Positions 8,401 to 15,805 of a DNA stretch of 18,566 bases are shown piece by piece (positions within the stretch are counted from its first letter, which is position 1; every line of letters starts with the position of its first letter). This DNA is from Anaerolineaceae bacterium UBA6105 (GTDB lineage: Bacteria > Chloroflexota > Anaerolineae > Anaerolineales > Anaerolineaceae). The translations under genes were made by a program, and so were the position numbers. The notes beneath the pieces are model-generated. The model was not told the DNA's origin. It saw only the letters and a program-made list of their open reading frames with translations, and did no database searches. The stretch spans positions 167 to 18,732 of the forward strand of contig DIWN01000040.1 of NCBI GenBank assembly GCA_002423495.1. The letters run 5' to 3'.

Positions 8401-10545
8401 CATTCCACGTAAGTCCAGCCCTGCAATTAAGGCATCATAATCTGCCTGGTCACCAAACATTTCGTTGATGCTCAGGTAATCCGTGGTGTCGTAGCCGTGG
8501 TTGGAGGGGGACTCGAAGATGGGGTTGAGATAGATGGTGGTGACACCCAATTCTGCTAAATAGTCCAGCTGATCAGTTAAGCCAGCCAGGTCGCCGCCGT
8601 AGAAGTTCTTGGAATAAGAGCCTTCACAAGGGTCATTGGTATCGGCTCTTGGATCACAGATATAGGTGTTCCAGTCTTCTGTGTTTGAGCGATAAATCGT
8701 GCCGCCCTCTTCACCATAGAAGAAGGTGCCGGCAGGTTTGTTGTTGGTGGGGTCGCCATCGCGGAAGCGATCTGGGAAGATCTGGTAGACGATCGCGTTC
8801 TTGATCCAATCGGGAGTTTGGAAGTCCGGAGCGTAAACCGTCAACTGGTAAGAGTAGTCCTGAGTTTCATCAAACGCTTCACCCAAACCCATGGTGCGGG
8901 CGGCGTCATCTTCGTAGTAGTCAGTGTCTGTGCCGTCAATGGCGATAAAGCGATACCAGTAGACGGTCGGGTCAGCGCTGGCGGGGACGGTGGCTTCCCA
9001 CCAGTCGTAGGTGCCATCGCTATATGCAATGGCCATAGGAAGGATCGATTGCACGTTGGTGCGGTCGTTGTAGAGGCGCAGTTTGGCTTCAGTCAGGTCG
9101 CCCTGAGCCGCGCGCAAGCGCAGGATCACCTCGGTGCCGGTGGTGACCGGACCGCCAGGTGTGCGATAGATGGCGTCGCGGCTGTCGTGACCCAATTGGT
9201 CCCACCAGACTTCATTGTCATGGCTGGCTATAGGTGGTTCAGTTGAGGGAGGGAAGAGCGTGGAGACACTCAAAACAGCCTGAGTACTCCAATCTGTCGC
9301 GTTCCATTCATCAGCCGGATCATTGATTGTGTCCTGAGCATTGTCAGTGTCTCCTCCACCAGTATCCCAAACTTCCAGCCAGATCGTGTCAGGATTGCCA
9401 AGGCGATTTTTCTCGACCGCCCATTCAATAAATGATGGTTGTCCTACAATCAATGCGGCTTCATTGACAGAGCCAGCATTTGTCCAATCCCATTCTGTGC
9501 CTGTCCAAGCGACAAAATTGGTTTTATCCGTACCATAGGGGGTTTCGTTGACCCAAGTGTAAATCCCGAATTCTGGTTTATGCGGGTCATTGACCATGAC
9601 ATTACGCCCCCAGGCATCCGATGTCGCGCCATTCGCATCATTAGAAGTGTCGATATAAAGCGCATATTTGCCCCAATTGGCATCTTCGATATCGGCGTTG
9701 ATGGTGTAAGCAAAGTAATACTGGCTGGCGTCTTCAGCAGCCCAAAAACCCAGTAAATCCATATTTGCATTACCGTTGCCGTCCCCGGATGGGTCGGCTG
9801 CAATGGGGTAGCCGTATGTCGGTTCGATCACCCCATCCACTAGCAACACAGGCGTGGAAACGGAAAGCGTAGCCAGTGAGCCCCAGTCTGAGGCTTGCCA
9901 ATCATTGGATGGGAAGTTGATAGTGTCCTGGGCGTTATCTGTCCCTCCATTACCTGTTGACCAGACTTCCACCCACAACTTGTCGGGATTGCCCAGTTTG
10001 GATTTGGAAACAGAATACTCAATGATCGATGTTGTGCCACTGCCAATTGCGGCAGCATCCACATTTAGACTGTTCGACCAGTCGATTCCATTCCATATAT
10101 ATAGTGGGGCATGATCCATCCCATATGGAGGACTGTCTACCCAGGTGTAGATAGCATATTCCGGTTTGTGCGGATCAGCAGCGACTACAGATCTGCCCCA
10201 GGCATCATTGGCGGCGCCGTTGGCGTCACCAGTCGTGTCCAGGTAAATGACGTATTTTCCCCAGTTATTAGCTGAGATGTCGGTGTTGATCTCAAAGGCG
10301 AAAAAGTAGTGAGTCTCATCCTGTGTTACCCATAGGTTGGTCAGATCCATCGGATTGCCACCTTGAGAATCGCCTGCAGAATCAGTTGCCACTGCAGGAC
10401 CATATTCAGCGTCTACTATGCCATCAACGGTCGGGGGTAAGGTTTGAATAATTTCTTGGGTAGGTGCCTGCGCCAGGCTGGCGACAGGGCTGAGGAAAAG
10501 TGAGAGTGCCAGGAATATGGCCAGAGATAAGCGAGTCGCTTTCAT
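5422..10545 (-). CDS. Secreted multidomain GH13 amylopullulanase/alpha-amylase
   Basis: A 1,707-residue extracellular starch/pullulan hydrolase. Order: signal peptide 1-27 (cut near SLAQA); two tandem DOMON/glucodextranase-C-like modules (about 36-228 and 233-426); CBM34-like N-domain (about 440-570); GH13 barrel (about 578-1070) with its C-terminal sheet to about 1160; fibronectin III (1164-1253); an unassigned linker domain (1254-1390); fibronectin III (1391-1484); CBM20-like starch-binding domain (1487-1592); Big_5-like Ig domain (1593-1690); C-terminal tail FKLYLPLISR. Catalytic motifs are intact: DGVFNH (D720-H725), GWRLDVAGD (nucleophile D828), TGEEW (acid/base E865), FGSHD (D949). The layout resembles thermophile amylopullulanases, but linkage specificity cannot be read reliably. 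There is no SLH anchor. AAAGGGTG precedes the ATG, and the gene is monocistronic. Confidence 0.92.
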   Translation of the reverse strand: MKATRLSLAIFLALSLFLSPVASLAQAPTQEIIQTLPPTVDGIVDAEYGPAVATDSAGDSQGGNPMDLTNLWVTQDETHYFFAFEINTDISANNWGKYVIYLDTTGDANGAANDAWGRSVVAADPHKPEYAIYTWVDSPPYGMDHAPLYIWNGIDWSNSLNVDAAAIGSGTTSIIEYSVSKSKLGNPDKLWVEVWSTGNGGTDNAQDTINFPSNDWQASDWGSLATLSVSTPVLLVDGVIEPTYGYPIAADPSGDGNGNANMDLLGFWAAEDASQYYFAYTINADIEDANWGKYALYIDTSNDANGATSDAWGRNVMVNDPHKPEFGIYTWVNETPYGTDKTNFVAWTGTEWDWTNAGSVNEAALIVGQPSFIEWAVEKNRLGNPDTIWLEVWDTGGGDTDNAQDTINDPADEWNATDWSTQAVLSVSTLFPPSTEPPIASHDNEVWWDQLGHDSRDAIYRTPGGPVTTGTEVILRLRAAQGDLTEAKLRLYNDRTNVQSILPMAIAYSDGTYDWWEATVPASADPTVYWYRFIAIDGTDTDYYEDDAARTMGLGEAFDETQDYSYQLTVYAPDFQTPDWIKNAIVYQIFPDRFRDGDPTNNKPAGTFFYGEEGGTIYRSNTEDWNTYICDPRADTNDPCEGSYSKNFYGGDLAGLTDQLDYLAELGVTTIYLNPIFESPSNHGYDTTDYLSINEMFGDQADYDALIAGLDLRGMHLIVDGVFNHVSSDSKYLDRYERYTEIGACESPTSEYRDWFYFTDVPAGTGPCVGSDGTPNAANYESWWGYDSLPKLNSSNPEVRAWIWDNQDNPETTVAGHWMLTADGWRLDVAGDVDPGTINDPTNDYWEGFRDTVHAVNPQGYITGEEWGVANSWLLGGEWDAVMNYQFSSAVLSLWRDSTFTDNDHNTGSSAGALAPLTMEQFDERILNLQERYAPEAFYAMMNLFGSHDTNRALFMLDENTNAMEPAGYLDPNYNWTPAIEKLKGAALVQMTMPGAPTIYYGDEIGLVGPVAKDGSGVWQDDPYNRQPYPWLDETGTPFYTHLQSPTAQAELFGYYSTLTAARNNHVALRTGDYRTLLVDNENALYAYGRHVPTYGAAIIVVNRSSSPQQVSLNVDGYLPYLTNLSDVLSTNTYAISTSGMVENIIVPANSGAVLVSSGFIAAPPEPVIDLEVTNTGADSVSLAWSAAISADAYQVYRSNLSGGGYELVGETSNTTFTDTGLTPGQRVYYIVIAKTTPSGMLSGPSNEVTALPAYTIGWANLQWPLATEHIIGVTPTENIYGQVWIDGVTSEPGATPGLLAQVGYGPDGSDPRGNMDWTWYDAVFNTQAGNNDEFVGTLLPEMLGEFDYLYRYSTDGAVSWVYAYEGGLVMDPYDQTKAGDLTVNPSTDLTPPSAPVLSVADWSASSISLSWTESIDDLEVYAYDIYRSTDNITFSKIDRILAPNLTYTDTTVVTDQLYYYYVIALDTSFNPSVPSNTVSQTAEAKLVAVTFEITVPEWTPGVLYLVGSHPAVGDWNPGAVAMTKVSNTLWTYTADILDGTAFEFKVTRGNWETVMKGADGNEELTNLPITVDYGTDGTQTYAYTVLNWRDPIVISTSPVNSATDVPVDASIVVTWSQAMAASACPDVWVEPDPSDLIPATCSFDTLTNEMTITPTDSLPSSALIGVGLSGLVDAGGDTQQVSYPLFFTTEYVDPLPFKLYLPLISR
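9268..10440 (-). repeat. Tandem duplication of about 195-residue modules in the GH13 gene
   Basis: Residues 36-228 and 233-426 of the encoded enzyme align end to end. Matching blocks include NWGKYVIYLDT / NWGKYALYIDT, DAWGRSVV..DPHKPE / DAWGRNVM..DPHKPE, and TDNAQDTIN in both. The copies have diverged at DNA level, so the duplication is not recent. Confidence 0.85.
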
Positions 10546-10580
10546 TTCACCCTTTCTACTAATGTGAATGTGATGGATAA

Positions 10581-10609
10581 ATTATAGTGGACAGGTAAAC
10601 AGAATACAA
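10581..10609 (-). promoter_or_regulatory. Promoter of the GH13 gene
   Basis: On the minus strand, a perfect -10 TATAAT (10581-10586) lies 17 bp after a partial -35 TTGTAT (10604-10609). Transcription would start near 10574, about 28 bases before the ATG. I saw no obvious operator palindrome for sugar control. Confidence 0.6.
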
Positions 10610-10699
10610 TACAGCGTGAGAGGTTCCTTTGTGAATTGATACCTGTTAGATTCTTCACTGATTGGGATGTAAAAACCATTGGGTGTTGTCTATGACTCA

Positions 10700-10708
10700 T
10701 GGTATTAT
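10700..10708 (+). promoter_or_regulatory. Extended -10 promoter of the zinc-ribbon gene
   Basis: TG-G-TATTAT (10700-10708) is an extended -10 box (5 of 6 bases plus TGn). A weak TTGGGT lies about 18 bp upstream. The leader would be about 57 bases and end with the strong Shine-Dalgarno GGAGGA (10760-10765). Confidence 0.5.
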
Positions 10709-10771
10709 GTTTTTGAATCTCCAGGTTGCCTTTCAAAGGACTGCTGATCTAAATTAATTGGAGGAACTCTC

Positions 10772-11421
10772 ATGACCAAAATAGAATTTTCCAGCAACTA
10801 CGAAGACTTATCCACAGAACAGGGTTTCCAGTTTGAATTCAACTGAGACCGCTGCGGTACTGGCTACCGCACATCCTTCCAGCCCTACGTGATCGGAAAA
10901 TAAGCGGGGCTTTGGATACCGTAAGCGGCCTGGTTGGCGGTGTTTTTAGCCAGGCTGCTACGCTGGGCGAGCGGGCCCGCAGCGCTACCTGGGAGAGGGA
11001 TCACGATCAGGCTTTCATCAGGGCAGCTGAAGAGGTGAAAGGCGATTTTGTTCAGTGCCCGCGCTGCTCGTCGTGGGTGTGCAAGGAAAAGTGCTGGAAC
11101 ACGAGCAAGGGTCTTTGCAAGAATTGCTCTCCAGACCTGGGGGTCGAGATGGCAGCCGCGCAGTCCAGCCGTACAGTCGAAGAGATCTGGGCGCACTCCA
11201 AGATGGCTGAGGATGACCGCGCAATGCTCAAGGAAGAGAGCTGGCGCGAAGGCGTCAGGGCAACCTGCCCATCCTGCGGGGTGGCGCTGCCTGAGAAAGT
11301 CAAGTTCTGCCCGGAATGCGGCGCGAAGATCCTGCAGGTGGTTTTCTGCAAGGAATGCGGCGCCAAACTTGAGCCTGGCACTAAGTTCTGTCCGGAATGC
11401 GGAACCAAAACAGGATCTTAG
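10772..11421 (+). pseudogene. Zinc-ribbon protein gene interrupted by an in-frame TGA and a frameshift
   Basis: The intact product would be about 216 residues with several CxxC zinc knuckles. ATG 10772 follows GGAGGA and opens with MTKIEFSSNYEDLSTEQGFQ. Codon 25 is TGA (10844-10846) where the first Cys of a CxxC pair is expected (FEFN-TGA-DRCGTGYR). The frame then meets TAA at 10901 and continues in the -1 frame (ISGALDTVSGLVGGVF), consistent with loss of one base near 10898-10903. From there to the TAG at 11419-11421 the frame is open with intact knuckles: CPRC, CKNC, CPSC/CPEC and CKEC/CPEC. A shorter product from TTG 10912 (169 aa) is possible but lacks a clear ribosome site. Function is unknown; protein or nucleic-acid binding is plausible. 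Sequencing error, true decay or recoding cannot be separated here. Confidence 0.75.
10853..10871 (+). other. Hairpin immediately downstream of the in-frame TGA
   Basis: TGCGGTA and TACCGCA pair perfectly (7 bp) around the loop CTGGC, starting 6 bases after the TGA at 10844-10846. It resembles in position the structures that direct UGA recoding, but the loop does not start with G as expected for a bacterial SECIS element. The same bases encode CGTGYR, so it may be coincidental. Confidence 0.4.
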
Positions 11422-11429
11422 ATTTTAAG

Positions 11430-11458
11430 TTGAAAATCGCTTTCGAAGAGAGTATCAT
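11430..11458 (+). promoter_or_regulatory. Strong promoter of the DUF438/hemerythrin gene
   Basis: TTGAAA (11430-11435), a 17-bp spacer and TATCAT (11453-11458): each hexamer is 5 of 6 to the sigma-70 consensus. It begins 9 bases after the zinc-ribbon stop, so the downstream gene has its own transcript starting near 11465. Confidence 0.7.
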
Positions 11459-11478
11459 CCCTGAGCAAAACTTTTACT

Positions 11479-11520
11479 ATGGCTAAAAAACTTCACAAAG
11501 ATAACCAAGTAGAACTATGA
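11479..11520 (+). CDS. Possible 13-codon leader ORF coupled to the DUF438 gene
   Basis: An ATG at 11479 opens a 13-residue frame (MAKKLHKDNQVEL) whose TGA overlaps the next start as ATGA (11517-11520). It lies wholly inside the predicted leader, about 14 bases after the likely transcription start. It has no strong Shine-Dalgarno of its own. The main gene also lacks a good one, so translational coupling would explain how that start is reached. The peptide has no run of a single amino acid suggesting attenuation. It may be chance. Confidence 0.3.
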   Translation: MAKKLHKDNQVEL

Positions 11521-12698
11521 GTGAATTTATCAATAACGCCAGCAAACGCAAGGATGCGGTAAAGAGTATCATTCGATTGCTGCACGAAGGCAAGACGGTT
11601 GAAGAATTGCAGGCTGCGTACGGGCACATTATCGCGAATGCCAGCGCGGAGGATATCGCCGCGGCAGAGCGGGAGGTGATAGCCGAAGGGCTGCCCGTCA
11701 CAGAAGTCCAGAAGCTGTGTGATCTGCACGTGGCGGTCTTCCAGTCGGGTTTGGAATCCGAGCCCGCGCCCGAGAATAAGCCGGGGCATCCCCTCTTCGA
11801 TTTTCGCACCGAAAACGAACTGATCGCGCGCACAATCGAATCCATCCAGGGCTTTGTTCGTCGCTATACTGATGGCGACTTTGGCGTGTTGGAACAATTA
11901 CGCCAGAATGCCAAAAACCTGGGCGTCGTGGTCAATCATTACGACAAAAAGGAAAACATGATCTTCCCGATCCTGGAGAAACACGGCTTCGCCGGTCAGA
12001 TGCAGGTGATGTGGGGCGTTGATAACGACATTCGCAACGAAATCAAAAAGTTCCAGACCCTGCTTGAACCTCAAAGGCCCCTGGTTATGTCGGTGGAAAA
12101 CGCCTTTGCTGAAGTATCGCGCCAGGTCATTGATATGATCTACAAAGAAGAGAAAGTGCTCATTCCGGAAACCATGAGCTTCTTTACTGAAGAAGACTGG
12201 CAGCAAATGGCGGACGAAATCGCCGGGAAAGTCACCAGGGCACCGGTTTCGTATTCGTATGAGCCGGCGGTTAGCGCTTCAGTCCCATCAGGGCTTATTC
12301 CTCTAAAGACAGGCGCTTTGAGCGCGGATCAGATTGACCTGCTGCTGACCAGCTTGCCAGTCGACATCACTTTTGTGGATGAAAACGACGAGGTGCGCTA
12401 CTTCTCACAGGGTAAAGAGCGGATCTTCACCCGCACGGCTGCCATCATCGGGCGCAAGGTGCAGAACTGCCACCCGCCGCAGAGCGTGCACGTGGTGCAG
12501 AAAATCGTTGAAGATTTCAAGGCTGGATTGCGAGATGTGGCAGAATTTTGGATCAAGATGGGGGAAGCTTTCGTGCACATTCGCTACTTCGCCCTGCGCG
12601 ATGAGAATGGGACCTACAAAGGTGTGATTGAAGTCTCGCAGAATGTGGCCGGCATCCGGGCTTTGGAAGGCGAGAAACGCCTTTTGGATCAGCAGTAA
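11517..12698 (+). CDS. DUF438 - hemerythrin (HHE) - PAS domain protein
   Basis: A 393-residue cytoplasmic protein with three domains. Residues 1-80 are DUF438 (INNASKRKDAVKSIIRLLHEG, then a PVTEVQKLCDLHVAVF block). Residues about 88-225 are a hemerythrin-like four-helix domain with metal-ligand candidates H91 (GHPLF), H141 and E146 (NHYDKKENMIFP) and E211/E212, expected to bind a diiron centre that senses or stores O2, NO or iron. Residues about 268-388 are a PAS domain carrying NCHPPQSVHVV (318-321 CHPP), typical of this family. No kinase, GGDEF or DNA-binding output domain is present, so it probably signals through protein contact or acts as a redox sensor; that is inference. The usual ribosome site is weak (AAGTAGAA). 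It has its own promoter and terminator. Confidence 0.9.
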   Translation: MSEFINNASKRKDAVKSIIRLLHEGKTVEELQAAYGHIIANASAEDIAAAEREVIAEGLPVTEVQKLCDLHVAVFQSGLESEPAPENKPGHPLFDFRTENELIARTIESIQGFVRRYTDGDFGVLEQLRQNAKNLGVVVNHYDKKENMIFPILEKHGFAGQMQVMWGVDNDIRNEIKKFQTLLEPQRPLVMSVENAFAEVSRQVIDMIYKEEKVLIPETMSFFTEEDWQQMADEIAGKVTRAPVSYSYEPAVSASVPSGLIPLKTGALSADQIDLLLTSLPVDITFVDENDEVRYFSQGKERIFTRTAAIIGRKVQNCHPPQSVHVVQKIVEDFKAGLRDVAEFWIKMGEAFVHIRYFALRDENGTYKGVIEVSQNVAGIRALEGEKRLLDQQ

Positions 12699-12772
12699 AC
12701 CATCGAGGTCGGACAGATTGAAGGGGAAGCGCTTCATAACCTGACCCACTCTTCAATTCCCAAACCAGAAAG

Positions 12773-12811
12773 AAATCACTCTGTTTGATCAAATCGGACA
12801 GGGTGATTTTT
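12773..12811. terminator. Terminator between DUF438 gene and nnrD
   Basis: AAATCACTCTGT (12773-12784) pairs with ACAGGGTGATTT (12798-12809), 12 bp with one G-U pair and a 13-base loop, followed by TTTAT. The two flanking genes converge on it. On the minus strand the tail is CTTTCT, so it may serve nnrD as well. Confidence 0.75.
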
Positions 12812-12872
12812 ATAAAACGACTTAACTGCAAGCCAAACGAGAGTGCACTGATTCTTAAGGATTATTTGACGA

Positions 12873-13790
12873 TTAAAGGCTGCGCATCGCCTTGCCAATA
12901 TGCCGGATGATGTCCGAAGGCAGGGTGGCGGCGGCGTGGCCGACCTCAACCAGCGCCAACTCCGCGGCGCGGGCGTGCAGGCAGACCGCAAGCGTGGCGG
13001 CATTGAAGGGGGAGAGCCCTTGCGCGAGCAGGCCAACGATCAGGCCAGCCAAAACGTCGCCAGAGCCGCCATGCGCCAGGACCGAGTTGGCGAAGGGCAG
13101 GATGCGGCAATCTCCGTCAGGCGAGACAACCAGCGTATTGGGACCTTTGAAGATCAGGGTCTGCTGCCATTCCCGTGCGTAGGTGACGGCAAGTTCGTGG
13201 CGGTTGGAGTGGATTTCACTCAAAGGGAGTCCGGTCAGGCGGGAAAACTCCATCTCGTGTGGTGTCAGAACAGTACGATTTGGCAGGAGATTGTGCCAAT
13301 CGGGTTGCTGGCTCAGGATGTTGAGCGCGTCCGCATCGACCACAATTGGCAGATCGGGCGCGTGTTCGCGCAGATGTTCCAGCAAGGCGAGCAGAAAAGC
13401 CTGCGTGCCATCGGATTGACCCAAACCTGGCCCCACCAGGACGGAATCTTTTCCCTCCGCAGGGTAAAGGTCTGCCTTTTGCTCTGACACAAGCTCTGGC
13501 GGTTTTTCCGCTGTGATAGCACCATCTTTCTCAGGCAGCAGGAGCCAAATTGCTTCAGCAATACTCGCCGCCAGTGGAGCGTGGATGCTCTCAGGGATCG
13601 CCGCGTAAACCAGCCCAGCGCCGCTGCGCAAGGCTGCCTGGATGGCAAGACCTGCCGCGCCCGTGTATTTGCGCGAGCCAGCCACCACCAGTGCCTTGCC
13701 GAAGGTGCCTTTGAAGGAATCATCCGGGCGAATTGGCATCAGCGAGCTAGCTAATTCAGCTGTGATTGGGGTGGCAGAGTAGTTTTCCAT
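12873..13790 (-). CDS. nnrD: ADP-dependent NAD(P)H-hydrate dehydratase (YjeF C-terminal type)
   Basis: A 305-residue metabolite-repair enzyme that dehydrates the S-form of damaged NAD(P)HX back to NAD(P)H using ADP as phosphoryl donor. Family marks are FKGTFGKALVVAGS (26-39), SVLVGPGLG (116-124), VDADAL (151-156), TVLTPHEMEFSRL (173-185), FKGPNT (214-219), and the nucleotide-binding and catalytic AHGGSGDVLAG (239-249) with D245. The NnrE epimerase half found in fused homologues is absent and not nearby. The chosen start (ATG 13788-13790, MENYSATPITAEL) fits the family; an upstream in-frame start at 13844 would add 18 unusual residues. There is no Shine-Dalgarno. A -10 box ends 8 bases before the ATG, which suggests a leaderless mRNA. 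Confidence 0.92.
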   Translation of the reverse strand: MENYSATPITAELASSLMPIRPDDSFKGTFGKALVVAGSRKYTGAAGLAIQAALRSGAGLVYAAIPESIHAPLAASIAEAIWLLLPEKDGAITAEKPPELVSEQKADLYPAEGKDSVLVGPGLGQSDGTQAFLLALLEHLREHAPDLPIVVDADALNILSQQPDWHNLLPNRTVLTPHEMEFSRLTGLPLSEIHSNRHELAVTYAREWQQTLIFKGPNTLVVSPDGDCRILPFANSVLAHGGSGDVLAGLIVGLLAQGLSPFNAATLAVCLHARAAELALVEVGHAAATLPSDIIRHIGKAMRSL

Positions 13791-13798
13791 TAAGATTA

Positions 13799-13807
13799 AT
13801 TGTACCA
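13799..13807 (-). promoter_or_regulatory. Extended -10 box directly before nnrD
   Basis: On the minus strand TGG-TACAAT (an extended -10) ends 8 bases before the chosen ATG, so RNA would begin at or next to the start codon. No -35 match is seen at 16-18 bp. Confidence 0.5.
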
Positions 13808-13820
13808 GTGGGAGGAGGGG

Positions 13821-14410
13821 GTTGTAGGTCAGGTTCAACCCCATTCGCTTTGCTCAGGTGCAGGAAGAGGGTTATAGAAGTAACGTTGGAGGGTGGATTG
13901 GCGGAAAACAAAGTTAACCTCTGGGTCGTAACAAAAAGCCAACCCACCAATCATCTATTGTAGGGAAGGGGCTCGCCCCCTTCCGCAAACACGAACTAAC
14001 GGAACGGCACAAGACTGTTCCCTACCACACTCGCTCGCCACGCCACGACGGATTGCGCAAAGAAATCCACCATATATCCTTCGTAAGGAAGGTGCCCTGC
14101 CCTGGTAGCGAAGCGGAGAGGGTGACCCCTTCCATAAACACAACCAGTCGTAGGTCAGGTTGCGCAGTTCAACCTGACATCGGAAGCCTAACTTCGTTGA
14201 GGCCTTAATTTGCCAGCATTCGTGACGTCAGGTTCAAAAGAAGAACCTGACCTACGCGCTGATTTTCTATGTAGGTCGGACAAAGTGCCGGCGAAACTGT
14301 GTAATTCGACCGCCTGATAATTCTTTGCTTTGAATAACGATTTGCGGGCTCACTCCGACGTCCACATCTTTCGGCGGAGTGGCGAAAAGCGTGCCATTCC
14401 GCCCTACGAG
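13821..14410. repeat. Gene-free island of palindromic repeats
   Basis: About 590 bases without a credible gene but with several inverted repeats. (a) GGAAGGGG/CCCCTTCC at 13964-13984 and GGAACGG/CTGTTCC at 14001-14021, within a unit bounded by GTAGGGAA (13960-13967) and TTCCCTAC (14018-14025). (b) GTCAGGTT/AACCTGAC at 14154-14178. (c) GTCAGGTTC/GAACCTGAC at 14227-14251. (d) CACTCCG/CGGAGTG at 14351-14381, inside a unit bounded by GTAGG (14271) and CCTAC (14403). GTAGGTCAGGTT occurs at 13824 and 14150 and its reverse complement ends at 14255. This looks like a cluster of small non-coding mobile or REP-like units between nnrD and the MFS gene. Confidence 0.65.
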
Positions 14411-14467
14411 TGCCTCATTTTGTTAACTGAGCAAACCCTTGCAACATTGCTACGAGGACAGGTGAGG

Positions 14468-15697
14468 CTAAATGAGACCTAATGCTGATTCTTCCCGAGT
14501 TTTTCGATTACCGTGGATGCTCACCATGTACAACACCAGCATGAGCAGGCTTAATCCGGCTACGGTTAGCCAAATTATTGTGACGTTGGGCACCTTCTCA
14601 AGCAGCGTGGTGACAAAGGGAATGCCGGTTGCGACTCCAAGACTGTTGATAAATTGAACCTCGCCAAAGCGCTTGCTGAATTGCTGCTTTCCGAAGAAGT
14701 AATTGGTCATCCAGGTCACCGACACGGTGCCCATTGCGATTCCAAGACCGAAAGTGACTAGCATCAGCACCAGAAACGGTAAAAAATCGATGAATATCAA
14801 AAATACACAGGTGAGGATCATCAGCAGACCTGCGATGAGGGTGGCAGTTTTCGTGCCCACCCGGTCGTACAGATTTCCAAGGATGAATTTTCCCAGCACC
14901 ATCGAAGCAGCATACGCAGATGCTACTATCGAAATTTTTCCAACGGAAAAGCCAAGATCGTTCAGATAGATAGGCATGTTGTAAAGGGTTCCTGCTCCGG
15001 TGAAACCTGAAAGAAATGCTGCCGTGAGAAAAGCCAGAAACCAGATGGGCAAGCGAACATGCGATTTGCCAGTTGGCTCTGATTTGTTAGCTTTTATGGG
15101 TGCTTTCTGGATCTCGTCCCGCACCAAGTGGGTTACGATCAGGGTTGATGGCAGCGCTATCGCCAGAAGAATTATTCCCAATAGCATGTATCCAGTTCGC
15201 CAGCTCTGGGTATTGATCAGCGTGTTTATCAGCGGATTGAGCACCATTGGTCCCACTCCACTGCCGGCGAGAGCGATGCTCAGGGCAGAACCAGTGTTCC
15301 TGGAGAAATGACGGGTTATGATGGTGGACACAGGAATAATCGAGATCCCACCAAATAAGAAACCAATTAAGCCTGCCAGCAGGTAAAAATGCACTAGAGT
15401 CCGGGCAGCCTGGAGACCGAAATAACATAAGCCGGTGGCTGCAATGCCAACAATCATTGGTTTTTGAATGCCTGTTTTAGTGAATAGAAAGCCCCAGAAC
15501 AAGGCCGCAAACATAGAAGAAAGGGAAGTGATTGTGCCTGTCAGAGCGAAAGTAGCCCGGCTGACTCCCAGGTCCGCGGCAACCACCGGGTAGAAAATGC
15601 TTGCCACATTCATGATGATGCCCATGGTGGTTGCCATGATCAAAACGCAACCAATCAAAATAGCAGTGTCTTTGGCCTTGCTGGACGGAGGATTCAT
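14468..15697 (-). CDS. MFS transporter, 12 membrane segments
   Basis: A 409-residue major facilitator superfamily permease. The first half (about 12-190) and second half (about 218-400) each hold about six hydrophobic segments, separated by a polar loop near 192-216 (RDEIQKAPIKANKSEPTGKS). The segment 2-3 loop reads GFLFTKTGIQKP (a relaxed motif A) and the matching loop in the second half GNLYDRVGTKTA. The overall look is closest to the monocarboxylate/oxalate-formate antiporter branch, but the substrate is not readable. The start is ATG 15695-15697; a later in-frame Met would cut the first membrane segment. No Shine-Dalgarno is seen, and a TACAAT box lies 7 bases before the ATG. It is divergent from the atp operon with about 200 bases between. 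Confidence 0.85.
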   Translation of the reverse strand: MNPPSSKAKDTAILIGCVLIMATTMGIIMNVASIFYPVVAADLGVSRATFALTGTITSLSSMFAALFWGFLFTKTGIQKPMIVGIAATGLCYFGLQAARTLVHFYLLAGLIGFLFGGISIIPVSTIITRHFSRNTGSALSIALAGSGVGPMVLNPLINTLINTQSWRTGYMLLGIILLAIALPSTLIVTHLVRDEIQKAPIKANKSEPTGKSHVRLPIWFLAFLTAAFLSGFTGAGTLYNMPIYLNDLGFSVGKISIVASAYAASMVLGKFILGNLYDRVGTKTATLIAGLLMILTCVFLIFIDFLPFLVLMLVTFGLGIAMGTVSVTWMTNYFFGKQQFSKRFGEVQFINSLGVATGIPFVTTLLEKVPNVTIIWLTVAGLSLLMLVLYMVSIHGNRKTREESALGLI

Positions 15698-15704
15698 TCT
15701 GTCA

Positions 15705-15710
15705 ATTGTA
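15705..15710 (-). promoter_or_regulatory. -10-like box directly before the MFS gene
   Basis: TACAAT on the minus strand, 7 bases before the ATG, the same arrangement as before nnrD. There is no matching -35 at 16-18 bp, so the call is weak. Confidence 0.4.
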
Positions 15711-15805
15711 AACGATGTAAAGGCTCACGACGCGCAGACCAGGCCTGCACACCATTTCGTTCTATGCCCTCAAGGCTCGCGATCATGGGCAACGATTCGT
15801 GGTTT

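Noticed and set aside
10542..10736. Minus-strand 64-aa frame upstream of the GH13 gene
   Set aside because: It covers the promoter and ribosome site of the GH13 gene and has no domain or ribosome site of its own.
11052..11408. Minus-strand frame in the zinc-ribbon gene
   Set aside because: It is the complement of the repeated CxxC codons; the Ser/Gln/Leu-rich product is an artefact of those repeats.
12900..13487. Plus-strand 195-aa frame opposite nnrD
   Set aside because: It mirrors the well-supported nnrD gene; the product is low-complexity and Gly/Arg/Gln-rich.
13821..14410. Palindrome island as a CRISPR array or tRNA cluster
   Set aside because: Units differ in length and core, spacing is irregular, and no cloverleaf or regular spacers are seen.
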